NCBI RefSeq assembly: GCF_027594825.1
Contig: NZ_CP088930.1
Span: forward strand, 4,835,019 to 4,899,018
Source of the DNA: Serratia liquefaciens
GTDB lineage: Bacteria; Pseudomonadota; Gammaproteobacteria; Enterobacterales; Enterobacteriaceae
Length of the DNA stretch: 64,000 nucleotides
Direction: 5' to 3'
Notes under the pieces: model-generated
What the model was told of the DNA's origin: nothing
The model's database searches: none
Seen by the model: the letters and a program-made list of their open reading frames with translations, nothing else
Translations under genes and position numbers: made by a program
Part shown: piece by piece, positions 8,372 to 17,828 of the stretch
How the letters are laid out: every line of letters begins with the position of its first letter
Numbering within the stretch: position 1 is the stretch's first letter

Positions 8372-9691
8372 CTAACGGGTAGCGCTGTCTGCCAGCGGCA
8401 AGATTTTACGGTTGCGCAATAGCGCATTGAGGATAATGGCACCGAAAGTGGCGGTGCCAATCCCGCCCATAGTGAAGTTGCCGAGGGTCAGCGCAAAATC
8501 CCCCGCGCCCAGCACCAGGGTTACCGCCACCATAATCAGATTGCCGTTGTCCCCCAGATCCACGTTGTTCTGCACCCAGATGCGTGCCCCGGCTACGGCA
8601 ATCAAACCGAACACCACGATCGAAGCACCGCCCAGTACCGGACCGGGAATAGTGTGGATCAACGCACCGAACTTGGGTGAAAACCCCAGCACAATCGCCA
8701 CCGCTGCGGCGGCGACAAACACCAGCGTGGAGTAGATTTTGGTGACCGCCATCACCCCGATATTTTCGGCATAGGTCGTCACTCCGGTGCCCCCGACAGA
8801 GCCGGAAAGCATTGTCGCCAATCCGTCGCCGACGAAGGCGCGACCGATATAAGGGTCAAGATCCCGGCCGGTCATGCCCGCTACCGCTTTCACATGCCCG
8901 AGGTTTTCCGCCACCAAAATGATCGCCACCGGGGCAATCAGCAGCATGGCATGCAGGTTAAATACCGGTGCGGTGAATTGCGGCAGACCGAACCAAGGGG
9001 CCAGGCTCAGTGCGCTGTAATCTACCGGTTTGCCGAGGCCGAAACCGTTGGTCGCCACGACGTAAATCAAATAGGCGGCGATCAGGCCAACCAGGATCAG
9101 CAACCGCTGTATCAGCCCGCGGGTAAAAACCGCCACCGAACCGATACACAAGATAGTGACCACCGCCATCCAACTGTCAAAATGGGAGGCTGAAACGCTG
9201 CGCACCGCAATGGGCGCCAGGTTGAGGCCGATAGCCATGACCACCGCCCCCGTCACTACCGGCGGCATCAGCCGCTCTATCCAACGGGTGCCAACGCTCA
9301 TCACCACGAAACCGATCAGCAGATACACCAGCCCGCAGGCGATGATGCCACCGAGCGCCAGGGCAATATTGGGATTGGCGCCCTGGCCGCTGTAACCGGT
9401 CAGGGTGATGACCAGCCCGACAAATGCCGCGCTCGAGCCGAGATAGCTCGGCACCCGGCCGCCGACCACCAGAAAGAACAGTAGCGTGCCGATGCCGGAC
9501 ATCAGAATGGCCAGATTGGCGTCAAAGCCTATCAGCAATGGCATCAACACCGTAGCGCCAAACATCGCCACCGCATGTTGCAACCCCATCACCAGCGTTT
9601 GGCTCACCGGCAGCCGTTCATCGGGCGCAACAACCGCACCGTCCAGATTGCCTTGCTTGATGCGCCATTGGGGAAACCAGGTATTCGCCAT
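8372..9691 (-). CDS. rutG: Pyrimidine permease RutG
   Basis: Uracil/xanthine permease (NCS2 family, 439 aa, about 14 membrane segments) that imports uracil for the rut pathway. Family signatures are visible: GLQHAVAMFGATVLMPLLIG at the N-terminus and LVAENLGHVKAV with GTGVTTYAENIGVMAVTK in the substrate-binding half. The ATG at 9689-9691 is chosen from a cluster of starts because GGAG is 6 nt upstream. Last gene of the rut operon. Confidence 0.94.
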   Translation of the reverse strand: MANTWFPQWRIKQGNLDGAVVAPDERLPVSQTLVMGLQHAVAMFGATVLMPLLIGFDANLAILMSGIGTLLFFLVVGGRVPSYLGSSAAFVGLVITLTGYSGQGANPNIALALGGIIACGLVYLLIGFVVMSVGTRWIERLMPPVVTGAVVMAIGLNLAPIAVRSVSASHFDSWMAVVTILCIGSVAVFTRGLIQRLLILVGLIAAYLIYVVATNGFGLGKPVDYSALSLAPWFGLPQFTAPVFNLHAMLLIAPVAIILVAENLGHVKAVAGMTGRDLDPYIGRAFVGDGLATMLSGSVGGTGVTTYAENIGVMAVTKIYSTLVFVAAAAVAIVLGFSPKFGALIHTIPGPVLGGASIVVFGLIAVAGARIWVQNNVDLGDNGNLIMVAVTLVLGAGDFALTLGNFTMGGIGTATFGAIILNALLRNRKILPLADSATR

Positions 9692-9757
9692 CGTCATCTC
9701 CAAAATATTGAGGTGCAGGTTAGGGGTACAGATGCGAGCGTTGCGGCTGCGCGCCGA

Positions 9758-10285
9758 TCATTGTTTCAACAGCGAGTGATAACGCCGGTCGAAATAGGCC
9801 AGGCCGTGGCTGTGGTCATTACGCGCCAATGCCACCGCCTGACAGAACAGAATGTCGTGGGTGCCGACGCTGACAATCTGGCTGATTTGGCAATCGAAAG
9901 AAGCCAGCGCGCCGTGCAAAATCGGGGCGCCGGTCACCAGCGTAGACCAGCGAGCGGCGGAGAATCGCATGTCCATCGGCGTTTTGCCGCCGAACAGATT
10001 CGACAACGATTCGTGCTCTGCCGCCAGCGTATTGACGCACAGCGTTTGGTTTTGCTTGAACACCGAATGCACCGACGCTGAGCGGTTCAGGCACACCAGC
10101 AACGTGGGGGGCGTGTCGGTGACGCTGCATACCGCCGAGGCGGTAAAACCTGCGCGGCCTGCGGGGCCGTCGGTGGTAATGATATTCACCGCCGATCCCA
10201 GGCGTGCCATGGCATCGCGGAAGTCCTGTTTTGTTACGGATGGCGTTTGCAGCGGTGCATCGGCAAACCCTGTTTGGCTTTGCAT
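9758..10285 (-). CDS. rutF: Flavin reductase RutF
   Basis: 175-aa NADH:FMN reductase of the flavin-reductase-like split-barrel family. It keeps FMN reduced for the RutA monooxygenase. The family pattern is seen in [17 protein letters not shown], the flavin-binding [21 protein letters not shown], and the C-terminal LAYFDRRYH. The start has GGAGAGACC upstream. It follows rutD directly after a 14-bp gap; in E. coli rutE lies in this position and is absent here. Confidence 0.94.
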   Translation of the reverse strand: MQSQTGFADAPLQTPSVTKQDFRDAMARLGSAVNIITTDGPAGRAGFTASAVCSVTDTPPTLLVCLNRSASVHSVFKQNQTLCVNTLAAEHESLSNLFGGKTPMDMRFSAARWSTLVTGAPILHGALASFDCQISQIVSVGTHDILFCQAVALARNDHSHGLAYFDRRYHSLLKQ

Positions 10286-10299
10286 AAGGTCTCTCCGGG

Positions 10300-11103
10300 T
10301 CAGGGGGCTATGTGGCTGTTGGCGTTCGGCGCTTGCAGCAGCCAGCTCAGCAGAATGCGGTTAAAATTCTCGCTGTCGGTCACGCTCATGGCGTGGCCGC
10401 CATAGGTCATCTGCGCCAGCTCGCCATTGGGCAGGCTTTCCGCCAGCTGATGCGAGCAGTGATAGGGCACCAGCAGATCGTCACGAGAGCACAGCACCAG
10501 GGTCGGCGTGGTGATGTCCGCCAGGTGAGGGCGAAAATCGGTGTTGATCAACGCATTCAGGCGGCGCAGCAGGTTTTCTGTGCCCTGAAAATGCGCGGTT
10601 TGGTGCTGCAACTCTTCACCTAGCAAGGCTTCGTGCTGCGACAGCCAATAAGCGGGGAACAGAAATAAAGGTTGAGCGCGCACATAGGCTTCGACGCCGC
10701 TGTTGAGCAGCAGGTCCTGTCGGACATGGAAGCAGCGTCGGGTCTGGCTGTCCAGCGCCGGCCAGCCGTTGACCACCACCAGTTTTTCAACCAGCTGCGG
10801 CTGGGTGAGTGCCAACTGCAGGCCAATCATGCCGCCAAGTGCGTGACCAACGAAACAACAGCGTTCAATGCTGAGCGAGTGCAGTAGCCGCGCTACCTCA
10901 TCCGCCATATCGGCCATGCTATAGCCGTCCGGTACCACGCCTTTGCTGCGGCCGGTGCCATAGTGATCGTAAATTACTACCCGGAAATGCCGGGTTAGCG
11001 CGTCAATCTGCGGTTGCCAGAAGCTACCCGAGCCGCCGAGGCCTGCGGACAGCACCAGCGTCGGCGCCAGTGGCGTATCTTTTCCTAAAATCTCAAAGTA
11101 CAT
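10300..11103 (-). CDS. rutD: Alpha/beta hydrolase-fold protein RutD
   Basis: 267-aa alpha/beta-hydrolase-fold protein of the rut pathway, proposed to speed hydrolysis of aminoacrylate to malonic semialdehyde. The oxyanion region ([12 protein letters not shown]) and catalytic His region ([10 protein letters not shown]) are clear. The nucleophile elbow reads GHALGG, with Ala where serine hydrolases have Ser; as I recall E. coli RutD has the same replacement, so this is a family trait and not damage. The start has GAGGATCGAGC before ATG. Confidence 0.93.
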   Translation of the reverse strand: MYFEILGKDTPLAPTLVLSAGLGGSGSFWQPQIDALTRHFRVVIYDHYGTGRSKGVVPDGYSMADMADEVARLLHSLSIERCCFVGHALGGMIGLQLALTQPQLVEKLVVVNGWPALDSQTRRCFHVRQDLLLNSGVEAYVRAQPLFLFPAYWLSQHEALLGEELQHQTAHFQGTENLLRRLNALINTDFRPHLADITTPTLVLCSRDDLLVPYHCSHQLAESLPNGELAQMTYGGHAMSVTDSENFNRILLSWLLQAPNANSHIAP

Positions 11104-11120
11104 GCTCGATCCTCAATGGC

Positions 11121-11507
11121 TTAGCGGCCGATATGGGCCACGGAGGCGATTTCAATCAAGGCGTCCGGCTTCACCAACCCGCACTGAATGCAGTAGCGGG
11201 CCGGTTTATCGCCGGGGAAATACTCGGCATACACCTGATTGATAGCGGCATAGTTTTGCCAGTCGGTAAGGAAGATCGAGTTAAAGGTCACGTCGTTCAT
11301 GCTGCCACCGGCGGTTTCGATCACGCTTTTGATGGTCTCCAGCACGTGGCGTGTTTGTGCCGCGGCATCACCCACGTGAACGACGTTATTGTCTTTATCG
11401 AAGGCCAGCGTACCCGAGACGTACACCACGCCGTCGGCCAGGGTGCCCGGAACAAAGGGAGCCAGCGGTTTACCTGTGCCCGGCGGAGTGATCACTGTTT
11501 TTGGCAT
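11121..11507 (-). CDS. rutC: Aminoacrylate deaminase RutC (RidA family)
   Basis: 128-aa RidA/YjgF-family protein, the same length as E. coli RutC and highly similar ([40 protein letters not shown]). RutC helps deaminate 3-aminoacrylate released from ureidoacrylate. The conserved Arg of the Rid active site is in GDKPAR. The long open frame upstream reads through rutB in another phase; the ATG at 11505-11507, with GAGCGCGAC before it, matches the family start. Confidence 0.96.
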   Translation of the reverse strand: MPKTVITPPGTGKPLAPFVPGTLADGVVYVSGTLAFDKDNNVVHVGDAAAQTRHVLETIKSVIETAGGSMNDVTFNSIFLTDWQNYAAINQVYAEYFPGDKPARYCIQCGLVKPDALIEIASVAHIGR

Positions 11508-11553
11508 TGTCGCGCTCCTGGTGAAGGTTCTTTTGGGTTTAAACAGGCAAAAT

Positions 11554-12303
11554 TCATGCCGTCTGGCTAAGCGGGGCAGCGAGAACGTCACAGAAACTGT
11601 CGACGTCCGACACCCAGCCGAAAAAGGTTTCGATGTTATACAGCGCCGCCTGCTGGGCGAACGCCGGGCCGGCCTGGTGGGTGGCGTCGGCCAGCACAAC
11701 GCCGAAATACTCGAGGAAAAAGCCGTCGCGCAGCGTGGACTCGACGCAGACGTTGGTGGCGATGCCGGTAAACACCAAATGGTGAATGCCGTAAGAGCGC
11801 AGCAGGCTGTCGAGCTGGGTGTTGAAAAAGCCGCTGTAGCGCGGTTTCGGCAGCAGGATATCGCCCGGTTGTGGTTGCAGTTCATCCACCAGGTCGTAGT
11901 CCCAATCGCCTTTGGCCAGCAGCTTGCCCATCAGTTCCGGGCGCTGGCGCATGGTTTTCAGCGCGTTGGACTTGTGCCAGTTAGGTGAACCTTCACCGCC
12001 GGCTTCGACGTACTGGTTGTCCCAGCCGTTCTGGAAAAAGATCACCTTAATGCCCGCGGCGCGCGCGGCAGTGATGGCGCGCTTGATGTTGGCTATCACC
12101 GGCGCGGTGGTCGAAACGTCGAACCCGGCCAGATCCAAATATCCTCCCTGCGAGGCGTAGGCATTTTGCATATCGACCACGATTAACGCGGTTTCCTGCG
12201 GAGCAAAGGCGATGGCCTCCGGCCGGGCGGGCAGGGTGACCGTCGTTGCGCCTTGCGGTGACTGGCGGCGTACCACAGCTTGTGTTTCAACAATTTTCAT
12301 CAT
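11554..12303 (-). CDS. rutB: Ureidoacrylate amidohydrolase RutB
   Basis: 249-aa cysteine hydrolase of the isochorismatase superfamily that splits (Z)-3-ureidoacrylate peracid into aminoacrylate and carbamate. The triad is recognisable: Asp in VVDMQNAY, Lys in [10 protein letters not shown], and the nucleophile Cys in [14 protein letters not shown]. Its start overlaps the rutA stop by 4 bp (ATGA), so the two are translationally coupled. Confidence 0.95.
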   Translation of the reverse strand: MMKIVETQAVVRRQSPQGATTVTLPARPEAIAFAPQETALIVVDMQNAYASQGGYLDLAGFDVSTTAPVIANIKRAITAARAAGIKVIFFQNGWDNQYVEAGGEGSPNWHKSNALKTMRQRPELMGKLLAKGDWDYDLVDELQPQPGDILLPKPRYSGFFNTQLDSLLRSYGIHHLVFTGIATNVCVESTLRDGFFLEYFGVVLADATHQAGPAFAQQAALYNIETFFGWVSDVDSFCDVLAAPLSQTA

Positions 12304-13400
12304 GCCACCTCACGGCTTGCTGCGGTTTGCGGGCAAACGTCAGCCCGGCTTTTCATCAGGGGTTGAATGCGTTCGCCGAAGTCTTCTACGCCTTGCACGA
12401 AGTCATCGAAGGTCAGCAGCACGCCTTCGGTGCCGGGCACGGTGGCGATTTCATCCATCATGCGCGCCACCTGGGCGTAGGAGCCGACCAGCGTGCCCAT
12501 GTTGATGTTGACGGCGGAAGTGGGGTCGGCCATTTGGCGCACATTGGTATCGGCACCGGATTTTGTGTCTTTGCCGCTCTGTTCGGTGAGCCAGGCCAGG
12601 GCTTCGGTATCGGTCCCGGCTTTATAGCTTTCCCATTTGGCGCGGGCAGCCTCGTCGGTTTCATCCGCAATAATCATAAACAGCACGTAGCAGGCCACGC
12701 TGCGGCCTTCGGCGTCGGCGGCAGTTTTCAACCGGGCAGCGGTCGGCGCGAAAGCGGTGGGGGTGTTGACGCCTTTGCCGAAGCAGAAGTTGTAGTCGGC
12801 GTATTTGGCCGAAAAAGCCATGCCCGCATCGCTTTGACCGGCGCAAATCACCTTGATGTCCGCTTGGGGTTGCGGGCTGACGCGACAGTCATCCATCTGG
12901 AAAAACTCGCCCTTGAAATCGGATTTTCCGGTGCCCCACAGATCGCGCAGCACTCTGACGTATTCCGCCAGATAGTCGTAGCGACGACCAAAGTACTCGT
13001 CACCCGGCCACATGCCCATCTGCTCGTATTCCGGTTTCTGCCAACCGGTCACCACGTTCAGGCCAAAGCGCCCGCCGGAAATAGAATCAATGGTGGAAGC
13101 CATACGCGCTACGATGGCCGGCGGCATGGTCAGAGTGGCGGCGGTGGCGTAGATCTTGATGCGTGAGGTCACGGCAGCCAACCCGGCCATCAGGGTGAAA
13201 GACTCCAGGTTGTGGTCCCAGAATTCGGTTTTGCCGCCGAAGCCGCGCAGTTTGATCATCGACAGGGCGAAATCAAAGTTGTAGTGCTCGGCTTTCTGCA
13301 CGATGGTTTTATTGAGTTCAAACGTGGGTTTGTACTGTGGGGCATTGCTGGAAATCAGCCAGCCGTTGTTGCCGATCGGAATAAATACGCCAATTTTCAT
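12300..13400 (-). CDS. rutA: Pyrimidine monooxygenase RutA
   Basis: 366-aa FMN-dependent monooxygenase of the luciferase-like family. It opens the uracil ring between N3 and C4 to give ureidoacrylate peracid, the first step of the Rut pathway. Conserved flavin-site segments include [15 protein letters not shown] at the N-terminus, [13 protein letters not shown] and [15 protein letters not shown]. The ATG at 13398-13400 has GAGG with 7-nt spacing; a longer frame to 13430 has no support. First gene of the operon, preceded by sigma-54, RutR and NtrC-like sites. Confidence 0.96.
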   Translation of the reverse strand: MKIGVFIPIGNNGWLISSNAPQYKPTFELNKTIVQKAEHYNFDFALSMIKLRGFGGKTEFWDHNLESFTLMAGLAAVTSRIKIYATAATLTMPPAIVARMASTIDSISGGRFGLNVVTGWQKPEYEQMGMWPGDEYFGRRYDYLAEYVRVLRDLWGTGKSDFKGEFFQMDDCRVSPQPQADIKVICAGQSDAGMAFSAKYADYNFCFGKGVNTPTAFAPTAARLKTAADAEGRSVACYVLFMIIADETDEAARAKWESYKAGTDTEALAWLTEQSGKDTKSGADTNVRQMADPTSAVNINMGTLVGSYAQVARMMDEIATVPGTEGVLLTFDDFVQGVEDFGERIQPLMKSRADVCPQTAASREVA

Positions 13401-13454
13401 TTGAATACCTCGGGTCAGTGAAGGGGACAATCACAGGCTGCTTGCCTGAACCAA

Positions 13455-13470
13455 AGCAAACCCGATGCCA
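13455..13470 (-). promoter_or_regulatory. Sigma-54 promoter of the rut operon
   Basis: On the minus strand TGGCATCGGGTTTGCT matches the sigma-54 consensus TGGCAC-N5-TTGCW with the exact 16-nt spacing; both the -24 GG and -12 GC are present. It predicts transcription from about 13444, leaving a leader of about 45 nt before rutA. It fits nitrogen-limitation control known for rut. Confidence 0.8.
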
Positions 13471-13544
13471 TGTTTTAAAATGGGTTATTTATCAATTTGT
13501 TATGATTTTTTTTGGCACCCGGTTATTGAGTGGATGGTCCAAAA

Positions 13545-13560
13545 CAGACCATTTGGTCAA
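13545..13560. promoter_or_regulatory. RutR operator
   Basis: CAGACCATTTGGTCAA matches the E. coli RutR box (TTGACCA-N2-TGGTCAA) except at two outer positions. It lies between rutA and rutR, upstream of the sigma-54 promoter. An overlapping ATGGTC-N7-GACCAT repeat (13534-13552) shares the left half. Confidence 0.8.
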
Positions 13561-13588
13561 AATTAGCTGCACAAAAAACAGGCGCGCT

Positions 13589-13605
13589 TGCTCATTAAAG
13601 GTGCA
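13589..13605. promoter_or_regulatory. NtrC-like enhancer site
   Basis: TGCTCATTAAAGGTGCA fits the NtrC consensus TGCACY-N4-TGGTGCA at most fixed positions and keeps the exact 17-bp length. It lies about 130-150 bp upstream of the predicted sigma-54 start, a normal enhancer distance. Confidence 0.6.
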
Positions 13606-13696
13606 AATAATCCTTCGGAAGGGGTAGGCAAAAGCGTGGGTTTCATCCAATGGCTTTGCTATGCTGGCCAGAATCAGATAGTGCCAAGGAGCCGCA

Positions 13697-14335
13697 GTGA
13701 AGCCACAAGCCGTTAAACCGCCCACGCGCCGCTCGCGTGCGGTAGCTGCAAAACGCAGTACCATCATGGATGCGGCGCTGGAGTTCTTCTCGCTGTACGG
13801 TATTCACGGCACCAGTCTGGATCAGGTGGCGGAACGCGCCGACGTTTCCAAAACCAACCTGTTGTACTATTTCCCTTCCAAAGAAGAGCTTTACGTGGCG
13901 GTGCTGAAAGGCATTCTCGATGTCTGGCTGGCGCCGCTGAAAGCGCTGCGCGCCGATCAGGAGCCGTTGCAGGCCATTCGTGAATATATACGGCTGAAGC
14001 TTGAAGTCTCCCGCCATCATCCGCAGGCTTCACGGCTGTTTTGCCTGGAAATGATCCAGGGTGCGCCCTTGCTGAAACAGGAATTGCAGGGTGGGTTGAA
14101 GACGCTGGTGGACGAGAAGTCCGCCATGATTGAGCGTTGGATTGCCGAAGGTCATATTGCGCCGATAGAGCCACATCACCTGATTTTTATGCTGTGGGCG
14201 ACCACCCAGCACTACGCCGATTTTTGGGTCCAGATAGAGGCGGTAACCGGAAAAACGTTAGAAGACGAAGCGTTTTTTCAGCAGACGGTAGAGAACGTAC
14301 AGAGGGTGATTATCGACGGGATACGCCCACGCTAG
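13697..14335 (+). CDS. rutR: TetR-family regulator RutR
   Basis: 212-aa TetR-family protein, the uracil/thymine-responsive regulator of pyrimidine metabolism. The DNA-binding domain (residues 17-65, KRSTIMDAALEFFSLYG and SLDQVAERADVSKTNLLYYF) and C-terminal pocket (LWATTQHYADFW) closely resemble E. coli RutR. It is divergent from rutA, with the RutR box in between. Upstream GGAGCCGCAGTG precedes the ATG. Confidence 0.94.
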   Translation: MKPQAVKPPTRRSRAVAAKRSTIMDAALEFFSLYGIHGTSLDQVAERADVSKTNLLYYFPSKEELYVAVLKGILDVWLAPLKALRADQEPLQAIREYIRLKLEVSRHHPQASRLFCLEMIQGAPLLKQELQGGLKTLVDEKSAMIERWIAEGHIAPIEPHHLIFMLWATTQHYADFWVQIEAVTGKTLEDEAFFQQTVENVQRVIIDGIRPR

Positions 14336-14355
14336 GCGCCAGGATAGGGGGGATT

Positions 14356-14381
14356 CAGGGGGATAGCGAACTATCCCCCTG
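14356..14381. terminator. Perfect 11-bp hairpin between rutR and cycA
   Basis: CAGGGGGATAG-CGAA-CTATCCCCCTG is a perfect 11-bp stem with a CGAA tetraloop, placed between the convergent rutR and cycA stop codons. No T-run follows on either strand; probably a bidirectional transcript end. Confidence 0.7.
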
Positions 14382-14386
14382 TGGCG

Positions 14387-15787
14387 TTAGGCAGCTTTCT
14401 TCTTACGCAGGAATACGTAAGACAGACCCAGGATCACAAACCACAACGGCGTGACGATCAGCGCCTGGCGGGTGTCATCGCGCAGCGTCAGCAGCACCAA
14501 CACAAACACGAAGAACGCCATACAGACCCAGCACATCAACTTGCCGGCCGGCATCTTGTAAATCGATTTCTGGTGCAGCGCCGGACGCTGCTTGCGATAG
14601 ACCAGGTACGAACACAGGATGATGGTCCAGACAAACATGAACAGGATCGCCGAGACGGTGGTCACCAGCGTGAACACGGTCATGACGTTCGGGATCAGGT
14701 AAATCAGCACCACACCGCCCAGCAGGCAGATACAGGAGAAGGTCAGCCCGTTAGCCGGCACTGCCCGCTTGGACAGATTGGCGAACGATTTGGGTGCATC
14801 GCCTTCCTGTGCCAGACCGAACAGCATGCGGCTGGTGGAAAACACCCCGCTGTTGGCGGAAGAGGCGGCGGAGGTCAGCACCACAAAGTTAATCACGCTG
14901 GCGGCCGCCGGCAGGCCAATCAGCACGAACAGTTCCACGAACGGGCTCTTGTCGGCGACCACTGAACTCCATGGCGTAACCGACATGATCACGATCAGGG
15001 CGAACACGTAGAACATGATGATGCGGATCGGAATCGAGTTGATGGCGCGCGGCAGCACTTTTTCCGGATCTTTGGTTTCAGCCGCGGTGGTACCGACCAG
15101 TTCGATACCGACAAAGGCGAACACCGCAATCTGGAAACCGGCGAAGAAACCGCTGATGCCTTTCGGGAACATGCCACCGTCATTCCACAGGTGCGAGAAC
15201 GAGGCGACGGTACCGGTAGGCGACTGGAACTGCATGGCGATCATGACCAGCCCGGCGACGATCAGCCCGACAATGGCGACGATTTTGATCATCGCAAACC
15301 AGAACTCCATTTCGCCAAACATCTTCACCGTCGCCAGGTTAAGGCCCAGCAACAGCAAGACGCACAGCAACGAGGCGATCCATTGCGACAATCCCGGGAA
15401 CCAGAACTGGGCATAGGCGGTGATCGCCACCACGTCGGCAATGCCTGTGACCACCCAGCAAAACCAGTAGGTCCAGCCGGTAAAGAAACCGGCCCAGGGG
15501 CCGAGCAGGTCGGCGGCGAAATCGCTGAAAGATTTGTATTCCAGATTGGATAGCAGCAGCTCGCCCATCGCGCGCATCACGAAGAACAGCATAAAGCCGA
15601 TGATCATGTACACGAAGATGATGGAGGGGCCGGCCAGGCTGATGGTTTTGCCGGAGCCCATAAACAGACCCGTACCGATGGCGCCACCGATGGCGATCAG
15701 TTGAATATGTCGGTTGGTTAGGTTTCTCCGTAGATGATCTTCTGACGCGGGGGCAGCGTCTGCGGCTATTTTAGAGTGATCTACCAT
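14387..15787 (-). CDS. cycA: D-alanine/D-serine/glycine permease CycA
   Basis: 466-aa APC-superfamily symporter, nearly identical along long stretches to E. coli CycA (HIQLIAIGGAIGTGLFMGSG; ETKDPEKVLPRAINSIPIRI). It imports glycine, D-alanine and D-serine with protons; about 12 membrane helices. The ATG at 15785-15787 is preferred, with AGGA nine nt upstream; it gives an N-terminus (MVDHSK) like E. coli. The mRNA leader is long enough for sRNA control, known for E. coli cycA, but I cannot show a pairing site. Confidence 0.97.
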   Translation of the reverse strand: MVDHSKIAADAAPASEDHLRRNLTNRHIQLIAIGGAIGTGLFMGSGKTISLAGPSIIFVYMIIGFMLFFVMRAMGELLLSNLEYKSFSDFAADLLGPWAGFFTGWTYWFCWVVTGIADVVAITAYAQFWFPGLSQWIASLLCVLLLLGLNLATVKMFGEMEFWFAMIKIVAIVGLIVAGLVMIAMQFQSPTGTVASFSHLWNDGGMFPKGISGFFAGFQIAVFAFVGIELVGTTAAETKDPEKVLPRAINSIPIRIIMFYVFALIVIMSVTPWSSVVADKSPFVELFVLIGLPAAASVINFVVLTSAASSANSGVFSTSRMLFGLAQEGDAPKSFANLSKRAVPANGLTFSCICLLGGVVLIYLIPNVMTVFTLVTTVSAILFMFVWTIILCSYLVYRKQRPALHQKSIYKMPAGKLMCWVCMAFFVFVLVLLTLRDDTRQALIVTPLWFVILGLSYVFLRKKKAA

Positions 15788-16097
15788 CTGATGATGTCCT
15801 GTTTTACCTGTCATGAGTGAAATAGCGAGCTCTGAAGTGGCTCTTTTTTATACGATTATCCGGTTGGCCCGGCTTTAGTAAGGTAGTGCAATAACGCCAC
15901 CTTTGTGCAACATGTTTACAACATTTATGCGAGGGATAAAAGTCGATTGTGCTTTACACCGAGGAGGCAAATCGGACGTCTTGGGGGCGGAAGATTACTC
16001 CTCGCTGTAGCAGATTAATAGCCCTGATCTGACTTATCTTGTTGATATAACAGGGTCTTGAAAATATCGCATGAGAAAAACTAATGAGTGTAAGCGT
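15788..16097. other. Intergenic region between cycA and tRNA-Lys
   Basis: About 310 bp with cycA leader/promoter sequence on the left. No ORF with a ribosome-binding site, and no repeat of note. Confidence 0.5.
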
Positions 16098-16128
16098 TTG
16101 ACATCGAGGGGGCAGAGGAGAATAATTT
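16098..16128 (+). promoter_or_regulatory. Promoter of tRNA-Lys
   Basis: TTGACA (16098-16103) and ATAATT/TAATTT (from 16122) are separated by about 18 bp, followed shortly by the tRNA gene at 16137. Confidence 0.7.
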
Positions 16129-16136
16129 ACTCCGTT

Positions 16137-16212
<76 letters not shown>

Positions 16213-16590
16213 ACAAATCATGCGGTTAGCCGTGATTTTTATTTTTCGGTTTTTCTCAAACGCACAGATTTGAGACGTGCTTCGCAAAAAACGCATCAAT
16301 TTAGTGTGAATGTTCAGTTGAGTGATCTGGCGCAAGCTGCGTCCGTCCCCGCCTGTTTTTTTCGGCTTCATCCCGCCAATTTCCCGTAAAATTGATAATG
16401 GGACTCTTGCTTGAATTAACCCTCTCCCCCATGTGTGCCTTAAAGCATAAGGCCGGAAGATTTCGATGATTACGCGTTTTTTCGCCAGTCACCATTGGCA
16501 GCAACCTATGTTTGCGCAATCTCCCTGCATCACTTTTGGCAATGTCGGCACCGACGGGTATGAGTTCTGCTTCTGACCTCGTCTGCGTGG
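16213..16590. other. Gene-poor stretch after tRNA-Lys
   Basis: Contains the tRNA terminator (16216-16247). The only candidate ORF is a 36-codon frame at 16466-16576 (+) with GGAAGA seven nt before ATG (starts MITRFFASHHWQQ, ends in EFCF). I recognise no family, so it is not called as a gene. No direct repeat of the tRNA 3' end is visible here, hence no sign of an integrated element. Confidence 0.4.
16216..16247 (+). terminator. Terminator of tRNA-Lys
   Basis: AATCA/TGATT with an inner CGG/CCG stem, followed by TTTTATTTTT, a few nt after the CCA end. Confidence 0.7.
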
Positions 16591-16962
16591 CTAAGCATTG
16601 TCGCTTTCTCGATCGTACCTGATTCTTGCAGCATCAAGTTCGGGAAAGTTAATTTCGGCCCACCGGTCAAGGGCAGCCAGTGTGTTTACCAGTGAGCCAG
16701 CAACCCCGGTCAGGCTGTATTCCACGCAGGCAGGTTTCTCACCATGATCAATCCTGGTCACTAAACCATGCCGCTCAAGTTGGCGCAGGGTCTGAGTCAG
16801 AACCTTTTGAGAAATGCCCTCAATTTTCCTCATCAATTCCCCGTTTCGCATAGGGTGCTCCGCCAAAGCAGGCAGAATAAGCATTACCCATTTGCCGGAG
16901 ATCAGCGCCAGCGCATCACGTGCAGAACACTTATCTGAGTAAACATTACCTGGATATGCCAT
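16591..16962 (-). CDS. HxlR-family transcriptional regulator
   Basis: 123-aa winged-helix regulator of the HxlR/MarR-like family. The signature is clear: a conserved Cys near the N-terminus (SDKCSARDAL), SGKWVMLILPALAE, and KVLTQTLRQLERHGLVTR forming the recognition helix and wing. Such proteins often sense electrophiles or quinones through the N-terminal Cys. It is divergent from a quinone reductase-like gene 83 bp away, its likely target. Confidence 0.92.
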   Translation of the reverse strand: MAYPGNVYSDKCSARDALALISGKWVMLILPALAEHPMRNGELMRKIEGISQKVLTQTLRQLERHGLVTRIDHGEKPACVEYSLTGVAGSLVNTLAALDRWAEINFPELDAARIRYDRESDNA

Positions 16963-17045
16963 GTGTGGTTACCTGAAGGTGCGTAATTGAATCCTGAGTT
17001 TAAAGAAAACATGATGACAGTGGAAAACCCTTACGGAGAATTATC

Positions 17046-17828
17046 ATGAACGTACTGATTATCACTGCTCATCCCGAATCGGATTCATTCAACACGCATC
17101 TGGCCTCCATAGCCGCCAGGACATTCGAAAAGCAGGGCGCTAGCGTGCAGTCGGTAAATTTATACGGTGAAAATTTCGAACCGCGTGAAGGGAAAAACTT
17201 TTACCCTGACAAGCAGGGATTCGAGAGGTTTGATCCCCTGCGAGAACAACGGCATCACTGGAATAGGCATAAGTTGCCCGATGACGTTATGAGACATATT
17301 TTTTTACTGAAAAACGCGGATCTGTTACTGCTGCATTTTCCCTTCTGGTGGTTTGGTATGCCGGCAATCTTGAAAGGATGGATGGACCGGGTATTTGTTT
17401 ATGGCGGACTCTACGACAGCTTACACCGGCATGAAAATGGAGTGATGAAGGGAAAGCGGGCTCTACTTACAGTGTCTGCCGGTGCTTCTGCAAATGCCTG
17501 CGCGTTTAACGGACGTGATGGTGACATGCGTTTAATGTTATGGCCGCCGATCCATGCCCTGCACTATATAGGTTACACCCTGCTAGAACCGTATTTGATC
17601 CACGGTGTACGCGGCGGGCTTGATGGCTCAGGGAAAGAAAAACAGCAGCAATTTCTTGATGAAAAAGTAAAGGATTTCGAAGGCAGACTCGTAAATTTCA
17701 GTGAATGGCCGGTTATTCCTTTTAACAGACAAGAAGATTTTAATGATGACCTCACATTAAAACCCCAGGCACCAGAGTACAGCCCGTTTGTCCGTCACAG
17801 CCCCAACCGGTGGAGGGCGGGCAGCTAA
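17046..17828 (+). CDS. NAD(P)H dehydrogenase (quinone), flavodoxin-like fold
   Basis: 260-aa flavoprotein of the NQO1/KefF/MdaB family, which reduces quinones or electrophiles with NAD(P)H. The N-terminal FMN/FAD phosphate loop region ITAHPESDSFNTHL and the LLHFPFWWFGMPAILKGWMDRVF motif are diagnostic. ACGGAGAATT precedes the ATG. Paired divergently with an HxlR regulator, suggesting induction by reactive quinones or aldehydes. Its stop overlaps the convergent cho gene by 4 bp. Confidence 0.9.
   Translation: MNVLIITAHPESDSFNTHLASIAARTFEKQGASVQSVNLYGENFEPREGKNFYPDKQGFERFDPLREQRHHWNRHKLPDDVMRHIFLLKNADLLLLHFPFWWFGMPAILKGWMDRVFVYGGLYDSLHRHENGVMKGKRALLTVSAGASANACAFNGRDGDMRLMLWPPIHALHYIGYTLLEPYLIHGVRGGLDGSGKEKQQQFLDEKVKDFEGRLVNFSEWPVIPFNRQEDFNDDLTLKPQAPEYSPFVRHSPNRWRAGS

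Noticed and set aside
10300-11103. rutD as an inactivated hydrolase because its nucleophile is Ala
   Set aside because: The same GHALG elbow is what I remember for E. coli RutD, so it is a family feature.
12246-13166. 306-codon plus-strand frame inside rutA/rutB
   Set aside because: Antisense shadow of clear rut genes; translation has no protein-like pattern.
16301-16519. 72-codon minus frame after tRNA-Lys
   Set aside because: No ribosome site, basic low-complexity translation, no family.
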